Origin: Batkoa obscura
Taxonomy: Eukaryota > Entomophthoromycota > Entomophthoromycetes > Entomophthorales > Batkoaceae
DNA length: 42,489 bases
Reading direction: 5' to 3'
Assembly: GCA_030770535.1 (NCBI GenBank)
Contig: JASVEC010000144.1
Coordinates: forward strand, 1-42,489
Shown here: positions 1 through 10,350 of the stretch, piece by piece
How positions within the stretch are numbered: the first letter of the stretch is position 1
How the letters are laid out: every line of letters begins with the position of its first letter
Program-made: the position numbers and the translations under genes
Notes under the pieces: generated by a model
Seen by the model: the letters and a program-made list of their open reading frames with translations, nothing else
Told to the model about the DNA's origin: nothing
Databases searched by the model: none

Positions 1-12
1 TTTACAAGGCTG

Positions 13-566
13 TTATTTAGCCCATGGTATATTTTTCTCAATAGCTAAATTGTATGCTTTTAGTAAATAGGAGTATACCAAAGTATAATAAAAATTGAAA
101 ATATCAATGATTCTCTTTTGATAAAGAATAATGGCTTCATCGATTCTTTTTTCTCGTCTCTTTAAATATACGCTGATATATTTTTCATAGAGATTCGATA
201 CTCCATTGCTGGAGGGAAGAGTAATATACAATAGCATGACGATTTTTAACTCGTAATATAAGGGAAACCTAAACAAAAGATTACAATTAAAAATTATTAT
301 CAAATTTTAGTCGACTTACCAGAAAATTAACGTGTCTCCAATATATTGTAGAAAATTAAAACAAGCCATAACAACAAATAACTTTAAATAATATTCATAA
401 GTTTCAAAAGGAATTTGGCGATCTTTAATCTTTAGTAATTTGTATAATTTATACGCTGGATATAGATTGCCTAGAAATAAACTGTTGGAGTTTAGAAGGA
501 TTAGTTGGTTCCATGAAGGAAAGCAGTTGATACTTACTTGATTAAATTACATATAAATTGATACAT
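13..566 (-). CDS. REEP/Yop1-like (TB2/DP1/HVA22 family) membrane-shaping protein, copy A
   Basis: Three exons on the minus strand: 566-538, 481-320 and 268-13, with GT-AG introns of 56 and 51 bp. Phases match throughout and give 148 residues. Family members are hairpin membrane proteins that shape tubular endoplasmic reticulum. The sequence shows the family order: a short N-terminus, a YPAYK motif (about residues 17-21), a hydrophobic pair ending in a Trp whose codon is split by intron 2 (TG|G), then FPLYYELK, a second hydrophobic stretch, LPSSNG and a charged amphipathic tail. The start ATG at 566 is chosen because it alone links in phase to the YPAYK exon. The paralogue at 32833-33603 has introns at equivalent positions. 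The tail is short compared with most family members. Family is certain; exact orthology (Yop1 or REEP) is not. Confidence 0.85.
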
Positions 567-799
567 TTTTTAAAATAAATATTCTAAAAAAATTTAAAAA
601 GTTTGAGTTTATTTTTTAATTTAATTTTTTATTTTTATTGTTAAATGAGATCACTAAAGTTTGGATTCTCTTAGTTAAGTAATAGAAGCTTAAATCTAAA
701 TCCAAGTGGAGTTAATTAAAAATAGTAATAGTGGTATTTAAGAAGGAAGTATAATTTATTATATATAAAAAATGAACTAAAAATAATGGGATAATATTC

Positions 800-2212
800 T
801 TAATATTTTGAAGTTTTTTGATAAACTCTAATATAATCAATGATATAAGATTGCTTCCAAGTTTTATAATCTTCATTTGGATTATATTTAGCACCTGAAA
901 AGAAAGTACCACCTACAGCTAAATTTAATAACATAATAAAATCTTGATCCCAAGGTTGACCTAGTTTTGTGTAAGGTGTATTGTTATGCAATAAAGGAGA
1001 TGTCCAATTTCTATTAGTTTCTAATTGATATGTGAATCGATTATTAACATAAAATTTAATACTGTTTTCATTCCAATCTAAACCATAAATATTAAATTCA
1101 TTAGCTAATCCTTCTTGAACATATTGTAAATTAGAGTAAACGTTATTTGGCCATTGTCCACCATAATGAATAGCATGACCAATTTCATTTGGTTTTTGTC
1201 CACGTGATTCCATTATATCAAATTCACCAGATGCTGCCCAAGTACCATATTTATAATTGGAAGGTAACATCCAAAAAGCTGGCCATAGAAAATTACCGAT
1301 GGGTATTTTAGCTTTCATTTCAAATCTTCCATATTTCCATTTACCACCTTGATCCGCTCTAGTATGGATTCTTGCGGATCTTACTGCTTTTCTATTTGTA
1401 CAAGCCCCACGTGCAATAGAATCTGGATCTGCGTTGCATTTATCATAGGGCATTAAAGCATACCCTTCAGGGGCTCTTATTGCTGTCATGATTAAATTTC
1501 CATCCTGTACTTTTAAAACATCATCATGAGCTACATAGCATTGTTCTTCATCATTGCCACCACCCAAACAATTCACTTCAAATTCCCATTTATTTAAATC
1601 TAATTTATTGCCATCAAATTCATCATTCCATACTAATTTATAATTTGAGGGTAAAGGAGGACTTTCTACTATGCCTTCTTCCGATTTTATAGGGTAATCT
1701 GAGGTACTATTAGTAGTATTTTTACCACTATTGGTACTAGTACTGTTGCTATTAGCAGTGCCACTTTCAGTAATCATATCTTCTTTACCCTCCTCTGTTT
1801 CCGTTGATGTACTATTATTGTTATTGCCAGCCTCATAACCTTTACTACCCTTAGAACATTCATCTTCCTCTAACCACTCATAATAGAAATCTTTATCTAA
1901 TATATAACCACTCTTCCTTTGATTACAATTTTCAAATAGTGGGACAAATTTAAAATTACTAGTATCAGTATCATTTTTCATTCCGTTTTTAGATGCTTCT
2001 TTAGTACCACTTTTCATTGTAGTTACATACGCTCGATTACCACTTTTCCCTATTCCTAAACCATAGGCAGGGACTAATACCCTTTTATCCTCAATAGTTT
2101 GGTTTTTAGCTTTTGTTGAAGCATTCGTAGTATTGTTTTGCAATGATTGTACTTGGGTTATTAATTGAATCAATTTAGGCACAGAAGGTATTTTCCAGTT
2201 AGACGTACTCAT
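800..2212 (-). CDS. Glycoside hydrolase family 16 (beta-glucanase-like) protein
   Basis: Single-exon gene of 470 residues. The C-terminal half (about 188-466) is a GH16 beta-jelly-roll domain: KLVWNDEFDG opening (192-201), the active-site signature EFDIME at 330-335 (nucleophile E330, D332, acid/base E335), aromatic WPAFWMLP before it, and a closing IIDYIRVYQ strand. GH16 enzymes of this group cleave or remodel beta-1,3-glucans, so cell-wall work is likely. Residues 1-185 are a low-complexity Ser/Thr/Asn/Glu region of unknown role. No signal peptide or membrane segment is visible at the chosen start, which is odd for a wall enzyme; there may be an unseen upstream exon or non-classical export. 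A TATA box lies about 65 bp upstream. All catalytic residues are present. Confidence 0.9.
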   Translation of the reverse strand: MSTSNWKIPSVPKLIQLITQVQSLQNNTTNASTKAKNQTIEDKRVLVPAYGLGIGKSGNRAYVTTMKSGTKEASKNGMKNDTDTSNFKFVPLFENCNQRKSGYILDKDFYYEWLEEDECSKGSKGYEAGNNNNSTSTETEEGKEDMITESGTANSNSTSTNSGKNTTNSTSDYPIKSEEGIVESPPLPSNYKLVWNDEFDGNKLDLNKWEFEVNCLGGGNDEEQCYVAHDDVLKVQDGNLIMTAIRAPEGYALMPYDKCNADPDSIARGACTNRKAVRSARIHTRADQGGKWKYGRFEMKAKIPIGNFLWPAFWMLPSNYKYGTWAASGEFDIMESRGQKPNEIGHAIHYGGQWPNNVYSNLQYVQEGLANEFNIYGLDWNENSIKFYVNNRFTYQLETNRNWTSPLLHNNTPYTKLGQPWDQDFIMLLNLAVGGTFFSGAKYNPNEDYKTWKQSYIIDYIRVYQKTSKY

Positions 2213-2276
2213 TGTCCTTTATGAGATCTAAAGCAAATGAATTTAAGTTTATGATTATAAAGTTTAGGGATTTAGT

Positions 2277-2284
2277 TTATATAT
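2277..2284 (-). promoter_or_regulatory. TATA box of the GH16 gene
   Basis: TATATAAA on the minus strand, about 65 bp before the GH16 start codon. The spacing suits a TATA element with a short leader; no other promoter motif was recognised. Confidence 0.4.
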
Positions 2285-2706
2285 AATTTTGATTTTTTAC
2301 ATTTTACTCTTCAAATATTTGAATCGTTTGGGTTGATTCAGTCAAGTTTAATGAATTTCTCAAATTTTATTGGTTCCTCTTTTTACGCTAAAAATTGATA
2401 AATTGAGTGACTTTATTTTTTCTCACTTGATCGTTTGGATGCTTTTGTTACATTTTAAAAACAATAGTGGTTATAAAGATAAATATAAACATAATTCTAT
2501 TATCTATTTTAATATATTAAATTAAAAAGCAATTGATGATGTTTCATAATAATCTATATTATTACTCTTTTTTTCTTAAATTTAGTAAATTTAGATTAAA
2601 AAAATATAAAATTATTAAGATATAAATTCAAATACTAATTTTAATAATATCTTAAATGCTATATTGCTTTATTATCTTTAATTTAGAAAGGTACTCATCA
2701 TCCTTA

Positions 2707-2952
2707 TTAACATGTCTTCTCATTCACCAATATTTCAGAGATTACCTGCGTTAAAATAATCCAATTTAAAGAAGTAGGCTCTAATTTATAACAATCATAT
2801 AAATAAGAAAATTCTGACTTTAAACAATTTTTAAATTTAAAGCTTGGATTAACTGATAAAAGGATGTTGGAAAAGTTATAAAGAAATTTGGGGTCTAACA
2901 AATGTTTTTTAATAGCCATTTTCCGTTTCTTATGTCGAAAAATTGAACACAA
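2707..2952 (-). CDS. Short open frame of unknown function
   Basis: An open frame of 81 codons, or about 70 from the internal Met at 2923. It has ordinary amino-acid composition, including the stretch FSNILLSVNPSFKFKN. I recognise no family. It could be the last exon of an otherwise lost gene, or chance. It lies alone between the GH16 promoter region and the repeat-rich stretch, with no clear acceptor site upstream. Confidence 0.2.
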   Translation of the reverse strand: MCSIFRHKKRKMAIKKHLLDPKFLYNFSNILLSVNPSFKFKNCLKSEFSYLYDCYKLEPTSLNWIILTQVISEILVNEKTC

Positions 2953-3333
2953 TATTAACTTTTAAGTAAAGCCTGTCTACTTTTCATGACATATTTAGTT
3001 GATTTTACTAATAAATATTACATATATTTTATATATAGCTTGGAATGCTACGTGTAATTTAATGTCATCATTCTATTTAGAAAAATAACTAAAATGAAAA
3101 ATACGGAACTGTTTATCAGCATATTTGTTCATATTGAAGAAACTGACAAGAGCCAGAATAATTATACTTAATAAAATCAGGACCATGGTAAGCTTTATCG
3201 CTATTCAACTTTGTAGGGCTATCTTAAAATTAATCAATAACTTAATAGAATCTTTACCATGCTTTAAAGTAAGTCAAACATCAAAGTTAGCTAATAAAGA
3301 TTTGATAGCAAATTTAGTTAAATTATTAATACA

Positions 3334-3431
3334 TATGGGGATTTATTTAAGAATTTCACTAACAATTTTTCCACTCAAATAGCATTTAAAAGATAGAAAA
3401 AGTAATGAAGCCAAAAAAAACACCCTCGTAT
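3334..3431 (-). mobile_element. MITE copy 1 (TA-TGGGGATGT family)
   Basis: First of about 25 copies of a 100-105 bp non-autonomous element. The plus-orientation consensus starts TGGGGATGTTTTTTTGGCTT, has AAGCGCTATTTGAGTGGAAA in the middle, and ends ATACATCCCCA, flanked by TA. Ends are inverted repeats of about 9 to 15 bp. The TA duplication and short inverted repeats suggest mobilisation by a Tc1/mariner-type transposase (inference). This copy is inverted and has a worn right end. Confidence 0.8.
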
Positions 3432-4393
3432 ATATACTTTAGGTGCAACTTCTTTATTTTTTTATCTAAAGTTCTCTTCGGAATAAAAGGTAGGATCAAT
3501 ATTAAAATTATTTTTTAGTGGTACATTTATATCCCCTTAAATATTACTAATTGGGGAAAAATTATCACTATTGAAATAATTATAAGCTAAGAGAAGAGAT
3601 TTAAAGATCTATTTGAGTTATACTCTTATGACTGCTTTTTATGATGAATTATATTGATATTTCTTTTCTCTACATATATCATCAATATACGAAATTGCTC
3701 TAGAACACTTATAAATAGTTTAAAAAATTAATAATATAATACTATTAACTTATATAATCATTTGTTTATAATTTTGATATGTATAAAGGTTTTTTAAAGA
3801 TTCCTTACATATTTTAATGCAACTTGGAAAATGATCGGAAGCTTTCAAAGGTCTTTTGTATTATAAACATCTTTTTGAACATATAAACAATAGCCTTTCA
3901 CAGTTTTCTTTTAATTATTAATATAAACTCAATCGTTTACTTCAAGGACATTTAAAAAAACTATAAAGAACGTTACTTGATTCCCACAGAATACTTGATT
4001 ACATCATTTAACTTTTTTATTCTTTTGAAAGGCCTATAGTCCAAGTATTCTAATTACTATGCAGTTTTAATATCATGTCAAAACGTAGTAAAAATAAAGT
4101 TATTATACAAACTTAAGAATAAAAATCCAAAAAATCGATAGTTGATTTTATTAAGTTAAAAAATGTACATGCTACTGTGCAACAACCTAAAAGAAATAGT
4201 CGAAAAGTAGCTGCTTCAAACTATTTTAATACTAAACTGTAGTAAAGTAAAAGTATTTCTATTATAATTTAAAGTGAAATTAAATGTTACTCTTGGGTAC
4301 AGTTATTAAATACTTTGATTTTTTGTATGTTATTTTAGCAATTAAGGGTATTTAAAAATCGCTATAAATAAGTGCCTAGCCTGCTCACCTATT

Positions 4394-4459
4394 TAGATGA
4401 CTTTTACCCGTCTAAAACCTTAGAACCTATTTAAGTTTTAGATGGGTAAAGGCTGTCTA
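4394..4459. other. 25-bp imperfect inverted repeat (hairpin)
   Basis: Left arm 4394-4418 and right arm 4435-4459, separated by 16 nt. The arms differ at five positions, all transitions; four of the five would be G.U pairs in RNA on the plus strand. The core TTTACCC(G/A)TCTAAAAC is 16 bp long. Function unknown: a folded small RNA precursor or the remnant of a tiny inverted-repeat element. Confidence 0.6.
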
Positions 4460-4748
4460 TATATCAGTTGAATTGTCGGTTGATCATTATTATCCAGTTT
4501 TTTAAAAATTAAACCAGGAATTCAGCATACACAGTTAGAGATATGTATAACAGATATTTAAAAAAACAATAATTTAATGTTACTATGAAAATTCTGGCCA
4601 ATAAAGACAAAAAATTAAACTAATCAACTAATTAATTGGCTTTTATGAAAGTAAACTGTGAAATTAATTTGTAACAGAAGGGGTTAAAAGTTAGACTAGA
4701 GTTAGATGTTTTTTTCGCTTCTCTGGATTTAAATTTCAAAAATCAACA

Positions 4749-4853
4749 TATGGGGTTGTTTTTTTGGCTTGATTACTTTTTCTATCTTTTAAATGTTATT
4801 TGAGTGGAAAGATTGTAGTAAAATCCTTAAACAAAAAAACATATCCCCATATA
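4749..4853 (+). mobile_element. MITE copy 2
   Basis: Full-length, plus orientation, from TA-TGGGGTTGTT to ATATCCCCA-TA. Both ends and the TA flanks are intact; the centre is slightly worn (ATGTTATTTGAGTGGAAAG). Confidence 0.9.
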
Positions 4854-5093
4854 AATATTTTTTGCTTCAGTACTTTATCCATTATCTGTGTAACGAAGAT
4901 TTTTCTAGTTAAATATTAGTATAAAATATTTACATATGACTGTTTATAAATAAATGGGAAATGATTTTAATGTGAAAATGTCTTGTTTTAGTATTACTAT
5001 TTTCTTTATTCTATATTGTATAAAATTAGACAAAGAAACGAAATTATATAAGACACTTAACATTTTATATAAATTGTTTTTTTACTTAGAATT

Positions 5094-5193
5094 TGAGGAT
5101 GTTTTTTTGGCTTTATTACTTTTTCTATCTTTTAAGTACATTTGAGCGGAAAAGTTATTAGTAAAATCCTTAAATACAAAAATACATCCCTAT
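5094..5193 (+). mobile_element. MITE copy 3
   Basis: Plus orientation, from TGAGGATGTTTTTTTGG to ATACATCCCTA. The end bases are diverged (GAGG for GGGG, CCCT for CCCC), so it looks older than copy 2, which lies about 240 bp upstream in the same direction. Confidence 0.8.
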
Positions 5194-5264
5194 TTGTTAA
5201 AACTGTTTTTTTAACATTTAGATGAAAGTAGTTAAACATTCTCTACATTTTTGTACTAAGCTTT

Positions 5265-5294
5265 AGACTCACTATAAACGGACGTAGTGAGTCT
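5265..5294. other. Perfect 10-bp stem-loop
   Basis: AGACTCACTA and TAGTGAGTCT form a perfect 10-bp stem around a 10-nt loop (TAAACGGACG). It lies in intergenic DNA with no neighbouring gene. Role unknown. Confidence 0.5.
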
Positions 5295-5920
5295 CTTTTC
5301 ATAGTTAAACCAACACTCAGCTATACATTTTATAAAAAACAGCATATAAAATTTGATTTGATATTAACCCACTTATAAATAATTACTAGTATCAGAGTAA
5401 GGTCTGGAATTCATTAGTAACCTCTTTAATGCTAATTTAGATAGTTTCAAGTCATTATCGCAGTCAAGAATGATGGGCGTCATTATTTTCTATAAATTTT
5501 TATAAAATTCATTTCGTTTTATAATTAAGTGCCAATCGAAAAAACATTAAGAAAATTGAAAGTTTAACTAGCCTGTATATGGCAAACGTAAGTTAGAGTT
5601 AGTGAGATTAAGAAAAGTTTATTTTTTAACTAGTTAAGGGAGAGCTAATCAGTCTCTTTCAACTTGTCTAAAAATTGACTTTTTATCAAAAAGAATAGAA
5701 ACTCACAAAAGGGTTCCTAATATCCTTGACTGCGACTCAAGCCTTAAATAGCTTTTATATCTTGCTATTCAGATAATTATGTCATAAGCTTAATTTCTAG
5801 AGACAATAATTGGCTTAATGAAGCAAGCATTATCTAAAATTTATAAATAATTGTTTATCTATCAACCTAATTAAACTAAAATATAATATTATAATCTAAA
5901 AGCAACAATAAATCTTGAAG

Positions 5921-5928
5921 TATAAAAA
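5921..5928 (+). promoter_or_regulatory. TATA box of the intact P450 gene
   Basis: TATAAAAA within GAAGTATAAAAA, 41 bp before the start codon. The same motif sits 42 bp before the start of the broken P450 copy (13205-13212), so the core promoter was duplicated with the gene. Confidence 0.5.
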
Positions 5929-5961
5929 GAAGATATTAGACCTTAAGAAATAAACTAAAAA

Positions 5962-7544
5962 ATGATTTTATATATTTTATTATCCTTTATACTTTTGTTT
6001 TCCTACATTTGTTTCAAATTCCGTCCTAATAGAAATGTAGCCCAACTACCTAGTGTAAATATACTGATGATATTTTATCATATATTATGTGGAACCTCTG
6101 GACAGTTAATAGATAAACTTTTAATAAATCCTCTACTTTCAAAAAATCAATTTATAACCGTGTTCTTAGGTCGGTGGTTTATATTAGTAAAAGATATGGA
6201 TATCATCAAAAAAATACTCCTTGATGATACAGCTTTTGTTAAAATTAAACAGAATGAAATGATGTTTGATTTTGGATTAATAGAAGAAAATATTGCTGAA
6301 GTGGATAAAAAGAAGTGGAAAGTACATAAAAAAGTAGTTAATCCAGCATTTAAAAGGGGATGGGATTTAGAGATTTTTATAACCGTGGCAAATAAAATTT
6401 GTGATAAAATCCAGAATGCCAGTGACCAAGAAATTGAAGTTATGGAAATTTTTAAAGCTGGTACCTTAGATAGCTTAGGGTTAGCTGTGTTTGATATCGA
6501 TTTTAATACTATCAGTAATCAAGATAATGAGATGGCTTACTTATATAACAATCTCGTCAATGAAATCTTAAACCCCTTGTTTTTTATGCTACCTTTTTTA
6601 AATCACTTTCCCTTTCCATCAAGAATGAAATTATATAGTGATGCTGCTAAGTTTCGTGGCCATATAAAAAGACTGATTGATGACGAAAGAAAAAAATTGG
6701 CTGTATCTGGTAATAATGAAAAAGGTTCCAATCTGTTATCATTGATGATACAATCTTCTGATGAGGAATCGGAAGGACTTACTGATGAGTTGATTATAGT
6801 AATTACTGATTTCGTTTTAATATAACCCTTTTCTTATTTTTTACACTTTAGAATAATGCCATTGTGTTTTTTATTGCTGGACATGACTCAACTGCCCACG
6901 CACTAAATTCAGTTACTTACTATTTAGCTAAGCATCCAGTAATATTAATTACATGAAAATAATTTCAATACTAATTAATAATTAATAACTAGGAAATCCA
7001 ACAAAAACTGAGACAAAAAATAAAAGATGTACTAGGACCAAAAAATCCGTTAAAAGAGTTAAGTTCCAATCATGCTATTTTAAATGAAATTGTTTATTTA
7101 GATGCTGTAATTTATGAAACTTTAAGATCCATTCCAGTAGCAAATACACTTACTCGTAAATCAAACCGACCAGTTACTTTAGAAAATAATCTAAGAATAG
7201 TCCCGAATCAATCCATCATGTTACATATAGGACTTGCAATGAAGGATCCAACTTTATTTAAAAACCCAGAAGAATTTCAACCCGAACGTTTTTTAATTGT
7301 TGAAGATAATCAAACTAAAATTGATAAAAAAATGACCAACTTGTTACTTACTTTTGGTTATGGTACTAGAATGTGTATAGGCAATCAGCTCTCTTTGTTG
7401 GAGCAAAAAGTGTTTTTGATTGCTTTATTATCAAAGTTTAATATATCCTTACCTGAAAATTCACCACATCATGACTATCCTGTTTTACCTCCAGTAGGTT
7501 TGTTTAGTCCTAAAGACCTAAAGGTTAAATTCACGAAGATCTGA
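5962..7544 (+). CDS. Cytochrome P450 monooxygenase, microsomal
   Basis: Three exons: 5962-6798, 6852-6938 and 6993-7544, all joined in phase 0, giving 491 residues, a normal P450 length. Introns are 53 and 54 bp. Residues 1-20 form a hydrophobic membrane anchor followed by a Pro-containing hinge. The I-helix oxygen-binding motif AGHDST is at 288-293, the ExxR pair ETLR at 350-353, PERF at 405-408, and the heme loop FGYGTRMCIG ends at 438 with the cysteine ligand at 436. All are intact, so it should be an active heme enzyme of the endoplasmic reticulum needing a P450 reductase. Substrate cannot be told; the architecture is that of CYP4-like or fungal CYP5xxx families. A broken tandem copy lies 5.7 kb downstream. 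Confidence 0.93.
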
Positions 7545-7787
7545 ATGTATTTTATGAAACCCTACATCATTTGTTTTTGTATAATTTCTCATAACACCTG
7601 AATAAATGATTTAAACGTTAAATTTTTAATGTCATATTTTGATTATTTTAATAACTAATAGATATCAGATAATTTTGTATATTTTCAGAATTATATTTTC
7701 ATGTTGGATTTTTTTCAGAAGTACGTGCTTAATGCAGTGTTTATTTAAGAGAAAAAACGGCTATTAAGTAATAAGCATTAGAAAATC

Positions 7788-8018
7788 TTAGAAGAAGATA
7801 AATACTTTAGAGTTAGTTGAAGTTTTTAGTCCAAACAACCCTATCTTAAGAGTCCTTTTACCCAATTTAGATTTGTTCAATCTAAACGTAGTTAAAAAGA
7901 GTTGATTAATTAGAAAGTGTCTCCATTCGGAATTAAATAAGGAAATAAGGACTAGGTCACACATTCCCCAAATAGAATTTTGCAATAGTGTGTATAGACA
8001 ATCTATATTACAGTTCAT
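7788..8018 (-). pseudogene. Possible F-box gene relic
   Basis: Open frame of 76 codons whose middle (about residues 19-50: CDLVLISLFNSEWRHF followed by LFLTTFRLNKSKLGK) resembles the second half of an F-box and the segment after it in fungal F-box proteins. No proper F-box start (LPxExL) and no following repeat region are present, so it looks like a fragment. The resemblance is by eye only and could be chance. Confidence 0.25.
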
Positions 8019-9130
8019 ACTAATTCTTATGGTCTTGTTTTCAGAAATAATGCAAACAATTTAAGGTAAAGGTACAACTATCTCTATATAATTATCACCC
8101 ATTTAAAATTCTAATCATCTTTGCTTTTAAACAATATATTTAAATGTTCTTTGTTTGATCATTAAATGTTTTTGTTTGTTACTTTTAGTGTCATTTATTC
8201 TATAAATTGGTATAAATGCCAGCTAGTCTAATTCTTTCTTATTAATAATAAATTTCTTATAATCAAAATCATAAAGTCAAATATCTAAGATGAGTAAATA
8301 AAGCCATATATTTATTCTTTACATTGTCATAATACTTATAAACAGCTTTAAATTGATTATGAATAATTTCAACTCTTATAAGCATTTATTAACAAAATTG
8401 ACGCATATTATAGACCTACTTTATTCAATTTATAAGTGATATTTCTATAAAATTTATTTTTATAAAATTAACAAAATCTTAAATAAAAACACTTAAAAAA
8501 ACAAAAAAGATATAAACATATGGGGTTGTCTGAATTAGTTTCATTATTTTATCCAATTTTTGAAAAATTTTGTATTTTAAACTTCGCTTAAAATTCTATA
8601 AAATCATATCTTTTATTAAAACAAAAGTACCCGGACACAGTTCTAAATGATTTTATTATAGTTCATACTGTAAGTTAGTTGAATTTCTACTAGATCTTAA
8701 ATACATAGTCTTATAAAGCTTAATTGAGAAATATTTATTATCAACTGCTTTATAACCAACATTGTAGATTTGTTATCAAATAAATAAACTATTTTAATGT
8801 TATAATTACATTATGAATATATTGTCAAGTTAATAAATAGCTGCATGGAAGGAAGTGATTAGCCCCAAAACTATAATTAACTATCCCTATATAGTACAAT
8901 AATAGTTTTTACATATTATTGCAGTTACTTGTTCTTTGACTATTTATTAACTTAGCTATTAATAACTTAAGTAATCTTAACATTTAACAATCTATTTCTA
9001 TCATTCAACAAACTACTTACTTGCTTAGTAAATATCGAAAATTTTAACTTCTCTGTTATCTTCGTAAGGTAAGCTGGGATCGATCTTTTAGTTTTTCTAT
9101 TTTCTATAGACTCTATAATTCTAATTGGAA
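8019..9130. other. Gene-free stretch
   Basis: No gene seen. At about 8518-8570 there is a left MITE end (TATGGGGTTGTCTG) followed by TTAGTTTCATTATTTTATCC, then decay; the right end is not recognisable. A similar TGTCTG variant of the left end occurs at 25353-25380. Confidence 0.4.
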
Positions 9131-9360
9131 CTATATCGCTCTTTTTTGATGTATCAGATACTGGATAACAATGTAGTTTATTGTTATGTTTAATAAAATG
9201 TAAATATTCTTAATGCCCTGTATCTCTATTATTCTTTTTGTATTTTTTTTTGTTTCATACTTTTTAAAAATTATATCTATTTTCCCATTATTAACAGTCG
9301 AGTTATTAATTCTGTTATGCTCACAAATAAAAACCTCAAATCTTGAAATTAATTGATTGA

Positions 9361-9464
9361 TATGGGGATGTATTTTTTTGTTTAAGAATTTTACTAACAG
9401 TTTTCCCACTCAAATAGTGCTTAAAAAAGGGAAAAATAATGAAACCAAAAAAAACAGCCCCATA
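9361..9464 (-). mobile_element. MITE copy 4, inside the transposase-like gene
   Basis: Full-length and inverted, from TA-TGGGGATGTATTTTTTTG to ACAGCCCCA-TA. It is inserted in the 3' part of the transposase-like frame. The frames on both sides agree when a single TA is counted, which directly supports TA as the target duplication. Confidence 0.95.
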
Positions 9465-9886
9465 TGTTCTATTTTACCTAACGCTTCAAAACTACTTTTC
9501 CATTTTGAAAGGTTTCCAAAATGTCCATCAACTATACTTTTTCCATGATGCTCAGCAAAAAAATTAAGACTAACATCCAAACTACTATTTATTTTATGAA
9601 TTTCTTTAAACATATAGTGTAGAAACTCTTGGGATCTAAAATGATTTCCTGTATCTGCCCATATATTAATTTTTGTAAACTTTTTAAATAGAAGCTCTGT
9701 AGATATCAAATTGATTGAGCAATCTCCTGCATATGCTGAATCATGATTTAATATTTCAGATAAATAATCAAAGTAAACTTTGCCTATTGTTTTATCATCT
9801 TTTAAATATAAAACACCAAAGCCTAATACTAATATAGCTTGTTTATTATAATGATCTAGATTTATTGAATCCGGTCTTGTTCCTAT

Positions 9887-10350
9887 TGTGAAATATCGCT
9901 TTGTCAGTCCCAGAGTTAATATAGCATAACAATCGCCTAAGCTGTTGTGTTCTCGAGTTCAGAGAAAATCAATCCCACATTCTTATTTTGATTTGCTATG
10001 AGAATTTCTAGCTCTATCCCAAAGAACATTATCTTCTCATTTTGATACTTATACTTTTCAGAGTATAAAAGAGTTTACAGAGTATAGTAGTTCGAGGCTT
10101 TTTAACTGAGTTATTTCTTGATATCTCGAACATTTAATAAAGCCACTAAGTTCTCTCAATAATATTTTACATATATTTTTACATTAGTATTGTCTATTCT
10201 ATTTGTTTTATATAGCTTATAACCTATTACGTGGTATTCTTCATAATCCAAGTCTATCTTAGTCACATAAACTAAGACCTTTCGACTTATAGTGTAGTCA
10301 ACCCAGCAATAACTGTTCTTGACTCCAAACCCTGAGTACCAGATTTCACA
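9887..10350 (+). mobile_element. Solo LTR copy 1, inside the transposase-like gene
   Basis: 464-bp unit with perfect 8-bp inverted ends, TGTGAAAT and ATTTCACA, flanked by the 4-bp duplication CTAT (9883-9886 and 10351-10354). It carries TATAAAAG at 10064 and AATAAA at 10136, the order expected of an LTR promoter and poly(A) signal. No internal region, second LTR or reading frame accompanies it, so it is a solo copy. It looks whole and fairly young. LTR superfamily unknown. Confidence 0.75.

Larger units (their letters stand above)
3383..5961. other. Gene-free stretch with MITEs and hairpins
   Basis: No convincing gene in about 2.6 kb. It holds MITE copies at 4749-4853 and 5094-5193, imperfect hairpins at 4394-4459 and 5265-5294, and a short basic open frame at about 4124-4246 (residues such as KSKKSIVDFIKLKN) that may be a worn exon but matches nothing I know. 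Confidence 0.5.

Noticed and set aside
4954-5145. 63-codon frame with hydrophobic residues
   Set aside because: Its second half is MITE copy 3; hydrophobicity comes from T-rich DNA.
9410-9548. Short open frames across the MITE inside the transposase-like gene
   Set aside because: They are created by reading through MITE sequence (for example FLVSLFF-type peptides) and recur at many MITE copies.
9887-10350. The 464-bp repeat as a non-autonomous DNA transposon (4-bp duplication, short inverted ends)
   Set aside because: TG...CA ends plus a TATA box followed by AATAAA in all long copies fit a solo LTR better. Kept as an alternative, since no internal region is present to prove it.
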